Source: Molossus alvarezi
Taxonomy: Eukaryota > Chordata > Mammalia > Chiroptera > Molossidae
Assembly: GCA_037176705.1 (NCBI GenBank)
Contig: JBAWUJ010000072.1
Coordinates: 248,001 to 312,000, forward strand
Length of the DNA stretch: 64,000 nt
Direction: 5' to 3'
In this document: positions 35,146-48,811 of the stretch, in pieces
How the letters are laid out: each line of letters starts with the position of its first letter
Position numbering within the stretch: the stretch's first letter is position 1
Made by a program: the position numbers and the translations under genes
The notes under the pieces: generated by a model
What the model was told of the DNA's origin: nothing
Seen by the model: only the letters and a program-made list of their open reading frames with translations
The model's database searches: none

Positions 35146-37096
35146 AACAAAAAGTGATCAATTTAAAAGAGGGAGTGTCAGTGTTTGAACAATGGACATG
35201 GATTCACTTGATTCAAGACTCTTTCCCCGAAGAACCTATGGGAATACACTGGCATAGTCAAAAGTGTTCATGACTGGAGTTCTTTCTGTGCAGAATAATA
35301 TAATAACATTCAGTTCAAGAGCAGAATGCAAACCTTAATAGGGTTGCAGTGTCAAATTGACTGTTTAGTGGCTCTCTCTTCTAAGAACTGTGTTCCAATA
35401 GACAACCTTCTTCAAATAATATCCAAATATTGAGTAAAAGGTTCTAGGGCTATACCCAGTTCACACATCCTTGAACCACCACTGTTGCACTGCTTTTCAG
35501 ATTACGTGTTCTTAGCACAGTTGTGGAAAGTATTGATTTAAGGTAATGTGGCAACCTAACTGTTGATAGGTCCTTAGACATACTTTTCACTCTAATTTGT
35601 TTGTAGGAGAGTGTATACAAAGCAAACCTATTCCAAATGAACTGTGTTAGAACTCTTCAGTAGCAAAAAAGTCACTTCCATGAAGCCTAGAGCGTGAGGC
35701 TCCTCAAAGCATATGTTGTTTTGGTTAAGTGTTTAAGAAATGTCCATTTGTAAAGGTGGAATCACACTTAAACTTAGGAGTGTAAGTTTCTTTCTCTTTT
35801 TCCAGACAAGGACACACAAGACTTGCTGGTGCAGTCTGGATACACTGAATTCTGGGCAAAATTCTGTGAGAGCCAGGGGCCACCTTCACTCAGTGGCATG
35901 TTTTTCCTTGGTTAGTTAAGTACCTTTGCAGGGAAAGTGTGAACAATCAGGTTTTAGTCAAACAACTGTTGGAATGATTGAATATTTCCATTTGGGTTAA
36001 GTTAATGCACAGATCTTGAGTAACATGAACACTTTCATGTACACTCTCCTCGTTTTGTGGAGAGATCCAGTCATATCATGGAAAGAACAACTAGGACAGA
36101 GCACACATGTGTAGAATCCAAAGTTATCCCTTTTTGTGTTCTGTGTTGATCATGGTTTCAAAGATTGGATCGTATTGAAGCCCATTTTTGAAGGCCATAC
36201 TTGGAAAAAGTTTGGTTTCTGCTGTAGCAGTTGGTTTCGCATGATTCTTACTCAGAACAGTGAACCAACATATGGTCAAGACTGAATCAATGGAAAGATT
36301 GATAACTACTGGTGTTACACATGTGCATTCTTGAAGCAGTGAAAATGAACACATGTAAAGTGATGTAGTTGAAACATTGGTTGTCAACATGCAAGGAGTA
36401 AATCCATGAATTGGAAGACACTGACAATTCCATGGGTTTTTCACATTGAACATCTTTGTGAATTAGAAGAAGAGGAGTGTTCTAGAGATAATGCACTTGT
36501 ACAGTGGACCTGGGTTATCATTTCAATGACTAACACACTAATTATGCCCAGGGTGCAGGGCATACTTTCCATTGGAGTGTGAAACAGTGTTGTAAGTAAA
36601 TGCAGGTGTCTGCCTTCTTTCCCATGTGACAAGAAAAGTCAACCTGTACTAGTTGATGAGGCAGCTTTTCAACATACTACGTTTTAGCCTTGATATGTGT
36701 TTTTGCCTGGAAGTGTCTAGGAGTCATCTTGATATCCAATAAATGTTGGGCTGCAGAAACCAAACACATTGGTTAGCGCAACATTCAGGTCATGGAAATC
36801 TATACCGTATTCAGTTCTATATACATTCTTTAAAGTTGTTACCGAATGAATCAGTGTCATTCTTGAATCCTGCATACATTTCACTGTTTGGACCGATTTC
36901 CTCAAAACACATAAGGAGTAGATACCTGTTTTCTACTGAGAATTCAAAGTAAGCACTTTCCATCATTGTGAAATGCTGGAATTGAACCTTGTTCATGAAT
37001 GAAATCTCCTGAACCTGTCTTTATAATTCCCTGTGACAAATTCAGCCTATTTCTTGATAACTGACAAGTAATCAATCCTCTTATTCTAGCCATTAT
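35146..37096 (+). repeat. Satellite monomer A, unit 4
   Basis: 1951 bp. No difference from unit 5 A was noticed, and it lacks the private changes of units 1, 2 and 3. No gene is seen. Confidence 0.93.
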
Positions 37097-39059
37097 AACA
37101 AAAATGTGATCCATTGAAAAGAGGGAGTGTCATTCTTTGAACAATGGTCATGGATTCACTTGTTTCAAGACTCTTTCCCCGAAGAACCTATGGGAATACA
37201 CTGGGATAGTCAAAAGTGTTCATGACTGGTGTTCTTTCTGTGCAGAATAATATAATAACATTCAGTTCAAGAGCAGAATGCAAACCTTAATACGGTTGCA
37301 GTGTTAAATTGACTGTTTAATGGCTCTCTCTTCTAAGAATTGTGTTCTAATAGACATCCTTCTTCAGATAATATCCAAATATTGAGTAAAAGGTTCTAGG
37401 GCTATACCCAGTTCACACGTCCTTGAACCACCACTGTTGTACTGTTTTTCAGATTACGTGTTCTTAGCACAGTTGTGGAAAGTATTGATTTAAGGTAATG
37501 TGGCAACCTAACTGTTGATAGGTCCATAGACATACTTTTCACTCTAGTTTGTTTGTAGGAGAGTGTATACAAACCAAACCTATTCCAAATGAACTGTGTG
37601 ATTACTCTTCACTTCAGTGCACAAAAATCATTTCCATGAAGCCTAGAGCGTGAGGCTCCTCAAAGCATATGTTGTTTTGGTTAAGTGTTTAAGAAGTGTC
37701 CATTTGTAAAGGTGGAATCACACTTAAACTTAGGAGTGTAAGTTTCTTTCTCTTGTTCCAGACAAAGACACACTAGACTTGCTGGTGCAGTCTTGGATAC
37801 ACTAAATTCTGGGCAAAATTCTGTGAGAGCCAGGGGCCACATTCACTCAGTGGCATATTTTTTTTTTTGGTAAGTTAAATACCTTTGCAGGGAACGTGTG
37901 AACAATCATGTTTTAGTCAAACAACTGTTGGAATGATTGACTATTTCCATTTGGGTTAAGTTAATGCACAGATCTTGAGTAACATGAACATTTTCTTGTA
38001 CACTCTCCTCGTTTAGGGGAGAGATCCAGTCATATCATGGAAAGAACAACTAGGACAGAGCACACTTATGTGTACAATCCAAAGTTATCCCTTTTTGTGT
38101 TCTGTGTTGTTCATGGTTTCAAAAATTGGATCGTATTGAAGCCCATTTTTGAAGGCCATACTTGGAAAAAGATTGCTTTCTGCTGTAGCAGTTGGTTTCG
38201 CATGATTCTTACTCAGAACAGTGAACCAACATATGGTCAAGACTGAATCAATGGAAGGATTGATAACTACTGGTGTTACACATGTTCATTCGTGAAGCAG
38301 TGAAACTGAACACATGTAAAGTGATGTAGTTGAAACACTGGTTGTCTACATGCAAGGAGTAAATCCATGAATTGGAAGACACTGACAATTCCATGGGTTT
38401 TTCACATTGAACATCTCTGTGAATTAGAACCAGAGGAGTTTTCTAGGGAAAATACACTTGTACAGTGGACCTGGGTATCCACTTCCATTACTTACACCCT
38501 AATTCTGCCCGGGGTGCAGGCCATACTTTCCATTGGAGTGTGAAACAGTGTTGTAAGTAAATGCAGGTGTCTGCCTTCTTTCCCATGTGACAAGAAAAGT
38601 CAACCTGTAGTAGTTGATGAGGCAGCTTCTCAACATACTACGTTTTAGCCTTGGATATGTGTTGTTTGCCTGGAAGTGTCTAGGAGTCATCTTGATATCC
38701 AATAAATGCTGGGCTGCAGAAATCAAACACATTGGTTAGGGCAACATTCAGGTCATGGAAATCTATACCCTATTCAGTTCTACATACATTCTTTAAAGTT
38801 GTTACCGAATGAATCAGTGTCATTCTTGGATCCTGCAGGCATTTCACTGTTTGGACCGATGTCCTCAAAACACATAAGGAGTAGATACCTGTTTTCTCCT
38901 GAGAATTCAAAGTAAGCACTTTCCATCATTGTGAAATGCTGGAATTGTACCTTGTTCATGAATGAAATCTCCTGAACCTATCTTTATAATTCCCTGTGAC
39001 ACATTCAGCCTATTTCTTGATAACTGACAAGTAATCAATCCTCTTATTCAAGCCATTAT
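37097..39059 (+). repeat. Satellite monomer B, unit 4
   Basis: 1963 bp. It has caaacctt near 37282, cttccattac near 38486 and ggttaggg near 38734, the majority state at each site. The T-run is at about 37858-37868. No gene is seen. Confidence 0.93.
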
Positions 39060-39200
39060 AACAAAAAAGTGATCATTTTAAAAGAGGGAGTGTCAGTCAT
39101 TGAACAATGGTCATGGATTCACTTGTTTCAAGACTCTTTTCCCGAAGAACCTATGGGAATACACTGGCATAGTCAAAAGTGTTCATGACTGGTGTACTTT

Positions 39201-39463
39201 TTTTCTTTTTTTTTTTTTTTATGAATTTTTATTTATTTTTTTGTTACAGATATTTTACCTTTTTACCCCATTGGCACCCCCCACCCCACCCCCCCTCCAC
39301 CCTGTCCCCGGCTTAGTTGTCCATGTCCATTGGTCATGCATACATCCATATAAGTTCTTTGGTTTATCTCTTCCCCCCCCCCACCCCCCATCCCCTCTTC
39401 TGTCAGTCTGTGCCCTACTTCCATGTGTCTGGGTCTACTGTATTCCTCAGATTGTTATGTTCA
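39201..39463 (-). other. L1 3' UTR, poly(A) signal and tail, unit 4
   Basis: As in units 1-3: poly-T to 39220, AATAAA on the minus strand near 39228-39237, and C-rich plus-strand tracts near 39277-39310 and 39371-39395. Confidence 0.85.
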
Positions 39464-42400
39464 TTATATTCCGTATATAAGTGAGATCATGTGGTATTTG
39501 TCTTTTTCTGCTTGGCTTCTTTCACTTAGGATAATACTTTCCAGGTCCCTCCATGTCGTCTCAAAGGATAAGAGATCTTTCTCTCTTACCGCTGCATAGT
39601 ACTCCATTGTGTATATGTACCACAGCTTCTTTATCCATTCTGCTACTGGTGGACACTTGGGCTGTTTCCAGATCTTAGCTATTGTAAATAGTGCTGCTAT
39701 GAACATGGGGGTACTTATATTCTTCCTGATTGGTGTTTCAGGCTTCTTAGGGTATATTCCCAGCAGTGGGATCACTGGGTCAAATGGAAGTTCAATTCTT
39801 AACTTTTTGAGGTAGCCACCATATTGTTTTCCATAGCGGCTGCACCAGTCTGCATTCCCACCAGCAGTGTATTAGAGTCCCCTTTTCTCCACACCCTCGC
39901 CAACACTTGTTGTTTGATGATTTGTTGATGGCGGCCATTCTGACAGGTGTGAGGTGATACCTCATTGTTGTTTTAATTTGCATCTCTCTGATGATTAGTG
40001 ATGTTGAGCATTTCTTCATATGTCTCTTGGCCATTTGTATGTCCTGTTTGGAGAGGTGTCTATTCAGCTCCTCTGCCCATTTTTCAATTGGGTTCTTTGT
40101 CTTCCTTTTGTGGAGTTGTAGGAGCACTCTATATATATTGGAAATTAACCCCTTATCTGATACATCATTGGCAATGATGTTCTCCCATACAGTGGGTTGC
40201 CTTTCCATTTTGATGATTGTTTCTTTTGCTGTGCAGAAGCTTTGGAGTTTGATGTAGTCCCATGTGTTCATTTTCTCCTTTATTTCTGTTGCCTTAGGTG
40301 ATGTATCAGTGAAAATTCTGCTTCGTATGATGTCCGAAATTTTGTTGCCTACATTTTCTTCTAGAATTTTTATGGATTCACGGGTCACATTTAAGTCTTT
40401 TATCCATTTTGAGTTTATTTTTGTGTATGGTGTAAGTTGATGGTCTAGTTTCAGTTTTTTGCATGTAGCTGTCCAATTTTCCCAACACCATTTATTAAAG
40501 AGGCTGTCTTTACTCCACTGTATGCTCTTGCCACCTTTGTCAAATATTAATTGAGCGTATTGCCTTGGGTCCATTTCTGGGTTTTCAGTTCTGTTCCACT
40601 GGTCTATATGCCTGTTCTTGTGCCAGTACCAGGCTGTTTTGGTTACAGTCGCTTTGTAGTATAACCTGATGTGTGGTATTGTGATCCCACCTACTTTGTT
40701 CTTCTTTTTCAAGATTGCTGTGGCTATTCGGGGTCTTTTTTGGTTCCATATGAACTTTTGAAGTATTTGTTCTAGTTCTATGAAATATGTCGTTGGTATT
40801 TTGATGGGCCTTGCATTGAATCTATAGATTGCTTTGGGTAGTATGGACATTTTAATGATGTTAATTCTTCCAATCCATGAACAGGGTATGTGCTTCCACT
40901 TTTTTATATCTTCCTCTATTTCTTTTTTCAATGACCTGTAGTTTTCTGCAAATAGGTCCTTTACTTCTTTGGTTAAGTTTATTCCTAGGTATCGTAATTT
41001 TTTTGGAGCGATGGTAAATGGGATTGTTTTTTCAGTTTCTCTTTCTGTGAGTTCATCATTGATGTACAAGAATGCCGTCGATTTCTTGACGTTAATTTTG
41101 TATCCTGCTACTTTGCCAAATTCATTTATTAAGTCTAATAGATTTTTGATGGAGTCTTTAGGGTTTTCTATGTACAATATCATGTCATCTGCAAATAATG
41201 GCAGTTTCACTTCCTCCTTTCCAATTTGGATCCCTTTTATTTTTTCTTCATGTCCGATTGCTGTGGCTAAGACTTCCAGTACAATGTTAAATAAGAGTGG
41301 CGAAAGTGGACATCCCTGTCTTGTTCCTGTTCTTAATGGAAATGTTTTTAGTTTCTGTCCATTGAGTATGATGTTGGCTGTAGGTCTTTCATATATGGCC
41401 TTTATTATGTCGAGATATGATCCCTCTATTCCTACATTGCTGAGCGTTTTTATCAGAAATGGATGCTGGATTTTGTCGAATGCTTTTTCAGCATCTATTG
41501 ATATGATCATGTGGTTTTTATTCTTCATTTTGTTTATGTGGTGTATCACGTTTATTGATTTGCGAATATTGTACCAGCCTTGCATCCCTGGAATGAATCC
41601 CACTTGGTCATGGTGAATAATTTTTTTTGATGTATTTCTGGATCCGATTTGCTAATATTTTGTTCAGGATTTTGGCGTCTATGTTCATCGGGGATATTGG
41701 TAGTTTTCTTTCTTCGTAGTGTCTTTTTCTGGTTTTGGGAGTAGAATTATGCTGGCCTTGTAAAGCAAGTTTGGAAGTCTTCCTTCTTCTTGAATTTTTT
41801 GAAATAGTTTGAGGAGAATGGGTGTTAGTTCTCTTTTGAATGTTCGGTAAAACTCCCCCGTGAAACCATCTGGGCCTGGGCTTTTGTTTGCTGGGAGAGT
41901 CTTGATTACCTCTTCAATTTCCTTAGTTGTTATTGGTCTGTTCAAGTTTTCTATCTCTTCCGGGAATAGTTTTGGGAGACTGTGTGTTTCTAGAAATTTG
42001 TCCATTTCGCTTAGATTGTCGAATTTGTTGCCATATAGTTGTTCATAGTAGTTGTTAACGATCTTTTGTATTTCCGTGGTGTTGGTTGTTACTTCTCCCC
42101 TTTCATTTCTGATTTTGTGTATTTGGGTTCTCTCTCTTTGTTTCTTGGTGAGTCTAGCCAAGGGTCCATCAATCTTGTTTATCTTTTCAAAAAACCAGCT
42201 CTTTGTTTCATTGATCCTTTGAATTGTTTTTTTGGTCTCTATGTCATTTATTTCTGCTCTGATCTTTACTATTTCCTTCCTTCTACTTGCTCTGGGGTTT
42301 TCTTTTTGTTTGCTTTCTAATTCTTTAAGTTGTGAGGTTAGACAGTCAATTAGAAATTTTTCTTGTTTTTTGAGGTAGGCCTGTAGTGCTATGAACTTCC

Positions 42401-43286
42401 CTCTCAGAACTGCTTTCGCTGCATCCCATAGATTTTGTGTTGTTGTGTGTTCATTTTCATTGGTTTCCAGGAAGTTTTTGATTTCTTCCTTGATCTCCTC
42501 GGTGACCCATTCATTGTTTAATAACATGCTATTTAGCCTCCATGTGTTGAAATGTCTTTGAATGTTCTTGTTGCAATTGATATCTAGTTTCATGACATTG
42601 TGATCTGAGAAGATGCTTGATATGATTTCAATCTTCTTGAACTTGCAGAGATTTAGTTTGTGTCCTATCATGTGGTCTATCTTTGAGAATGTCCCATGTG
42701 CACTTGAGAAGAATGTGTATTCTGTAGTTTTGGGGTGTAATTCTCTGTAGATATCTATTAAATCCATTTGGTCTAGTGCTTCATTTAGAGTCTCTGTTTC
42801 CTTGCTAATTTTTTGCCTAGAGGATCTATCCAGTGCTGTCAACGGGGTGTTGAAGTCCCCTGCTATGATTGTATTGTTGTCGATTTCTCCTTGGAAGTCC
42901 TCCAGAAGATTTTTAATATATTTTGGTGCTCCTATATTGGGTGCCTATATGTTTATCAAGGTTATATCTTCCTGTTGGATAGAGCCTTTCAATATTATGT
43001 AGTGGCCGTCTTTGTCTCTAGTTATGGTCTTCATTTTGAAATCTATTTTATCAGATATGAGAATTGCTACCCCAGCTTTTTTTTGCTTTCCATTTGCTTG
43101 GAAAATTTTTTTCCATCCCTTCACTTTCAACCTATGTGAGTCTTTTGTTGAGAGGTGGGTCTCTTGTAAACAACACATAGATGAGTCATGCTTTCTTATC
43201 CAATCAGCTACTCTGTGTCTCTTTATGGGAGCATTCAATCCATTGACGTTTAAGGTGATTATTGATATGTACTTATTTATTGCCAT
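39464..43286 (-). pseudogene. L1 ORF2 pseudogene, unit 4
   Basis: Amber at 42945-42947. The linker frame is open from just after the amber to 41685, with no Y frameshift. The RT block is at 39792-41603, with FADD and the Cys motif intact. The frame slip before the RT core and the C-terminal shift are shared with all units. Confidence 0.95.
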
Positions 43287-43331
43287 TTTTGTTTAGTGTG
43301 GTTCTATTTTTCTTCCCATTTCTACTGCTAA

Positions 43332-44226
43332 TTACAGCAGTCCTTTTAACATTTCTTGCAGTGCTGGTTTGGTGCTAATGTATTCCCTTAGCCTTTTTTT
43401 GTCTGGGAAGCTCTTTATTTGATCTTCTATTTTGAATGATAGCCTTGCTGGGTAGAGTAGTCTTGGATTCAGATTCTTGTTTTTCATGACTTTGATTACG
43501 TCATGCCATTCTCTTCTGGCCTGTAGTGTTTCTTCTGAGAAGTCAGCTGAGAGCCTTATGGGGTTCCCTTTGTAGGTAACCTGTTGCTTATCTCTTGCTG
43601 CTTTTAGGATTCCCTCTTCGTCTTTAATTTGTGGCATTTTAATTACTATGTGTCTTGGAGTGGGCCTGTTTGGGTTCTTCTTACTTGGGACTCTCTGTGC
43701 TTCTTGAACTTGAATGCCTTCTTCCTTCACCAAATTAGGGAAGTTTTCTCTCACTATTGTTTTGAATACATTCTCTATCCCTTGCTCATTTTCTTCTTCT
43801 TCGGGGACTCCTATGATGCGAATATTATTACGTTTCCAGTTGTCCCATAGTTCTCTTAAGCTGTCTTCCTGTTTTTTAATAGTTTTTTTCCTTTTGCTTT
43901 TCTGATTGGTTGATTTTTTCTACCCTGTCTTCTAATTCACTGATCCGGTCCTCAGCTTCCCCTACTCTGCTTTTTAAACCTTCCAATGTGTTTTTCATTT
44001 CGGATATGTCATTTTTTATTTCTTCTTGTTGGTTTTTAATTTCCAATTGGCTTATTTTCAGTGTCTCTATGTCCTTACTCATGCTGTTCAGCTTCCTCAA
44101 GATCATGGCTCTGAATTCTAGCTCTGTTAACATGCCTAATTGCTCCACATTGATCTCATCTTCGGTGGAGGTGTGTTGCTCTTTCATTTGGCTTCTGTTT
44201 CTGTGTTTCACCATTTTGGCTATCAC
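43332..44226 (-). pseudogene. L1 ORF1 pseudogene, frameshifted, unit 4
   Basis: Stops after 116 residues (43876-44226) because of the seven-T run at 43883-43889. The RRM/CTD part is open at 43332-43754 in another frame. The two pieces are identical in protein to those of units 1 and 5. Confidence 0.95.
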
Positions 44227-45033
44227 TGTGGGCTTTGGAGCCTGTCAAGTTCTCCCTGTGGGTGTTGGTGTTCTGCTGTTTGTGGCTCCCTCTCCTGTGT
44301 TTAGATGAGCGAGGGAGGACCCACGTTGAACACCACTGTCAAGTCTTACTTTCCTGGTTAAAGTTGCCAGCCCAGGAAACGTACTGTTATCCTCTAGCTT
44401 TTTGCCTGGAGGCTAGCAGTCTAGGTTAATTGATGAGTTTGGGGTTGTCAGTTGATTGAAAAACTCCCTCTTGTGCTCAGCCAAGGGGCTTTCACGAGGG
44501 TGGGGCAGATGCTGGTTGTTAGTGAGCCTCAATTAGCACTTCAATGGCCCACAGGATGGGGATGGATCTCCGAGAGAGGGGCTGCTGCCTCTCCTCAGAG
44601 CCCTGGGAAGGAGCAATGTGGCCACCCTCCTGAGTGGCTGCACTCAGCCAAAGCTCTGAGCGCGCTCCAAACCCCGAGTGTCCCGACACAGTTCCAGTCC
44701 AGTCTGTCCTCCCTCTGCCGGAGCCCAAGGTGAGTGGCTGTGGCTGTTTTAGCCTCTGTCCCGGCTGCGCTGTGGAGACGCCTGGGAGTGTGACCCGAGG
44801 GCGCCTCTCCCAGCTGAGGCCGCTGTGGAGCTGCCGACCTTGGGCTCCCAGCCCCGTCTCGCGCCTTCGCCAGCCTACGGGGATGGAGTCAGTGTCCCTC
44901 GTTGTATGGTCCTCGCAAGCTGCTTTTCTGTTGGTTTTTCCCGTCCATTTGTCTGTGTTATAGTTGTAATTGCAGTTTGGTTCTGGGAGACGGTCTGTGT
45001 AGCTCCGTTCACTCCGCCGCCATTTTTCGGTCC
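44227..45033 (-). promoter_or_regulatory. L1 5' UTR, type X, unit 4
   Basis: YY1-like motif at 45016-45026, antisense donor at 44726-44735. A private base (tgtcctccc for tgccctccc) lies near 44707. It is CpG-rich, as in unit 1. Confidence 0.8.
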
Positions 45034-46860
45034 CTGGTGTACTTTCTGTGCAGAATAATATAATTACATTCAGTTCAAGAGCAGAATGCAAACCTTAATA
45101 CGGTTGCAGTGTCAAATTGACTGTTTAGGGGCTCTCTGTTCGAAGAACTGTGTTCCAATAGACAACCTTCTTCAAATAATATCCTAATATTGAGTAAAAG
45201 GTTCTAGGGCTATACCCAGTTCACACGTCCTTGAACCACCACTGTTGTACTGTTTTTCAGATTACGTGTTCTTAGCACAGTTGTGGAAAGTATTGATTTA
45301 AGGTAATGTGGCAACCTAACTGTTGATAGGTCCTTAGACATACTTTTCCCTCTAGTTTATTTGTAGGAGAGTGTATACAAAACAAACCTACTCCAAATGA
45401 ACTGTGTTAGAACTCTTCAGTAGCACAAAAGTCACGTCCATGAAGCCTAGAGCGTGAGGCTCCTCAAAGCATATGTTGTTTTGGTTAAGTGTTTAAGAAA
45501 TGTCCATTTGTAAAGGTGGAATCACACTTAAACTTAGGAGTGTAAGTTTCTTTCTCTTGTGCCAGACAAAGAGACACAAGACTTGCTGGTGCAGTCTTGG
45601 ATACACTGAATTCTGGGCAAAATGCTGTGAGAGCCAGGGGCCACATTCACTAAGTGGCCTGTTTTTCCTTGGGAAGTTAAGTACTTTGGCAGGGAAAGTG
45701 TGAACAATCATGTTCTAGTCAACTAACTGTTGGAATGATTAAATATTTCCATTTGGGTTAAGTTAATGGACAGATGTTGAGTAACATGAACACTTTCATG
45801 TACACTCTCCTCGTTTTCTGGAGAGATCCAGTCATATCATGGAAAGAACAACTAGGACAGAGCACACTTATGTGTAGAATCCAAAGTTATCCCTTTTTGT
45901 GTTCTGTGTGGTTCATGGTTTCAAAGATTGGATCGTATTGAAGCCCATTTTTGAAGGCCATACATGGAAAATTTTTGGTTTCTTCTGTAGCAGTTGGTTT
46001 CCCATGATTCTTACTCAGAACAGTGAACCAACATATGGTCAAGACTGAATCAATGGAAAGATTGATAACTACTGGTGTTACTCATGTTCATTCGTGAAGC
46101 AGTGAAATAGAACACATATAAAGTGATGTAGTTGAAACATTGGTTGTCTACATGCATGGAGTAAATCCATGAATTGGAAGACACTGACAATTCCATGGGT
46201 TTTTCACATTGAACATCTCTGTGAATTAGAACCAGAGGAGTTTTCTAGAGAAAATGCACTTGTACAGAGGACCTGGGTATCCATTTCAATTACTTTCACA
46301 CTAATTCTGCCCGGGGTGCAGGCCATACTATCCATTGGAGTGTGAAACAGTGTTGTAAGTAAATGCAGGTGTCTGCCTTCTTTCCTATGTGACAAGAAAA
46401 GCCAACCTGTACTAGTTGATGAGGCAGCTTCTCAACATACCACGTTCTAGCCTTGGATATGTGTTGTTGCCTGGAAGTGTCTAGGAGTCATCTTGATATC
46501 CAATAAATGCTGGGCAGCAGAAATCAAAAACATTGGTTAGGGCAACATTCAGGTCAGGGAAATCTATACCCTATTCAGTTCTACATACATTCTTTAAAGT
46601 TGTTACCGAATGAATCAGTGTCATTCTTGGATCCTGCAGGCATTTCACTGTTAGGACCGATGTCCTTAAAAAACATAAGGAGTAGGTACCTATTTTCTCC
46701 TGAAAATTCAAAGTAAGCACTTTCCATCATTGTGAAATGCTGGAATTGTACCTTGTTCATGAATGAAATCTCCTGAACCTATCTTTATAATTCCCTGTGA
46801 CATATTCAGCGTATTTCTTTATAACTGACAAGCAGTCAATCCTCTTATTCAAGCCATTAT

Positions 46861-48811
46861 AACAAAAAGTGATCAATTTAAAAGAGGGAGTGTCAGTGTT
46901 TGAACAATGGACATGGATTCACTTGATTCAAGACTCTTTCCCCGAAGAACCTATGGGAATACACTGGCATAGTCAAAAGTGTTCATGACTGGAGTTCTTT
47001 CTGTGCAGAATAATATAATAACATTCAGTTCAAGAGCAGAATGCAAACCTTAATAGGGTTGCAGTGTCAAATTGACTGTTTAGTGGCTCTCTCTTCTAAG
47101 AACTGTGTTCCAATAGACAACCTTCTTCAAATAATATCCAAATATTGAGTAAAAGGTTCTAGGGCTATACCCAGTTCACACATCCTTGAACCACCACTGT
47201 TGCACTGCTTTTCAGATTACGTGTTCTTAGCACAGTTGTGGAAAGTATTGATTTAAGGTAATGTGGCAACCTAACTGTTGATAGGTCCTTAGACATACTT
47301 TTCACTCTAATTTGTTTGTAGGAGAGTGTATACAAAGCAAACCTATTCCAAATGAACTGTGTTAGAACTCTTCAGTAGCAAAAAAGTCACTTCCATGAAG
47401 CCTAGAGCGTGAGGCTCCTCAAAGCATATGTTGTTTTGGTTAAGTGTTTAAGAAATGTCCATTTGTAAAGGTGGAATCACACTTAAACTTAGGAGTGTAA
47501 GTTTCTTTCTCTTTTTCCAGACAAGGACACACAAGACTTGCTGGTGCAGTCTGGATACACTGAATTCTGGGCAAAATTCTGTGAGAGCCAGGGGCCACCT
47601 TCACTCAGTGGCATGTTTTTCCTTGGTTAGTTAAGTACCTTTGCAGGGAAAGTGTGAACAATCAGGTTTTAGTCAAACAACTGTTGGAATGATTGAATAT
47701 TTCCATTTGGGTTAAGTTAATGCACAGATCTTGAGTAACATGAACACTTTCATGTACACTCTCCTCGTTTTGTGGAGAGATCCAGTCATATCATGGAAAG
47801 AACAACTAGGACAGAGCACACATGTGTAGAATCCAAAGTTATCCCTTTTTGTGTTCTGTGTTGATCATGGTTTCAAAGATTGGATCGTATTGAAGCCCAT
47901 TTTTGAAGGCCATACTTGGAAAAAGTTTGGTTTCTGCTGTAGCAGTTGGTTTCGCATGATTCTTACTCAGAACAGTGAACCAACATATGGTCAAGACTGA
48001 ATCAATGGAAAGATTGATAACTACTGGTGTTACACATGTGCATTCTTGAAGCAGTGAAAATGAACACATGTAAAGTGATGTAGTTGAAACATTGGTTGTC
48101 AACATGCAAGGAGTAAATCCATGAATTGGAAGACACTGACAATTCCATGGGTTTTTCACATTGAACATCTTTGTGAATTAGAAGAAGAGGAGTGTTCTAG
48201 AGATAATGCACTTGTACAGTGGACCTGGGTTATCATTTCAATGACTAACACACTAATTATGCCCAGGGTGCAGGGCATACTTTCCATTGGAGTGTGAAAC
48301 AGTGTTGTAAGTAAATGCAGGTGTCTGCCTTCTTTCCCATGTGACAAGAAAAGTCAACCTGTACTAGTTGATGAGGCAGCTTTTCAACATACTACGTTTT
48401 AGCCTTGATATGTGTTTTTGCCTGGAAGTGTCTAGGAGTCATCTTGATATCCAATAAATGTTGGGCTGCAGAAACCAAACACATTGGTTAGCGCAACATT
48501 CAGGTCATGGAAATCTATACCGTATTCAGTTCTATATACATTCTTTAAAGTTGTTACCGAATGAATCAGTGTCATTCTTGAATCCTGCATACATTTCACT
48601 GTTTGGACCGATTTCCTCAAAACACATAAGGAGTAGATACCTGTTTTCTACTGAGAATTCAAAGTAAGCACTTTCCATCATTGTGAAATGCTGGAATTGA
48701 ACCTTGTTCATGAATGAAATCTCCTGAACCTGTCTTTATAATTCCCTGTGACAAATTCAGCCTATTTCTTGATAACTGACAAGTAATCAATCCTCTTATT
48801 CTAGCCATTAT
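46861..48811 (+). repeat. Satellite monomer A, unit 5
   Basis: 1951 bp, the majority sequence with acaaggac near 47521. It has none of the private changes of units 1-3. No gene is seen. Confidence 0.93.

Larger units (their letters stand above)
39201..45033 (-). mobile_element. LINE-1, near full length, degenerate (type X), unit 4
   Basis: Target copies at 39189-39200 and 45034-45045. It has the X markers in ORF1 (seven T at 43883-43889), ORF2 and 5' UTR. It differs from unit 1 by C for T in ttaccgctgc near 39590 and by one private base near 44707. Confidence 0.96.
35146..46860 (+). repeat. HOR unit 4 (11,715 bp), X/Y mosaic
   Basis: The L1 is type X (broken ORF1, 385-codon ORF2 linker frame), but part of the last satellite arm has Y markers. 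The Y bases run at least from 45984 to 46529. X or X-like bases flank it: C at 45818, shared with unit 5, and aagccatt near 46851. Private bases include agtctgtcctccc near 44706. The length is unchanged, so the exchange was in register. Confidence 0.95.
39060..46860 (+). repeat. Satellite monomer C, unit 4, split by L1, with a Y tract
   Basis: Left arm 39060-39200; right arm 45046-46860 after the target copy at 45034-45045. The right arm begins as X (cctaatattgag near 45183, ctaagtgg near 45650, actttggc near 45684, ttttctgg near 45815). It then becomes Y (tttcttctg near 45981, ttactcatg near 46079, gcatggag near 46155, tactttcaca at 46291, caaaaacatt near 46525) and ends X-like (aagccatt near 46851). 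Confidence 0.92.
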
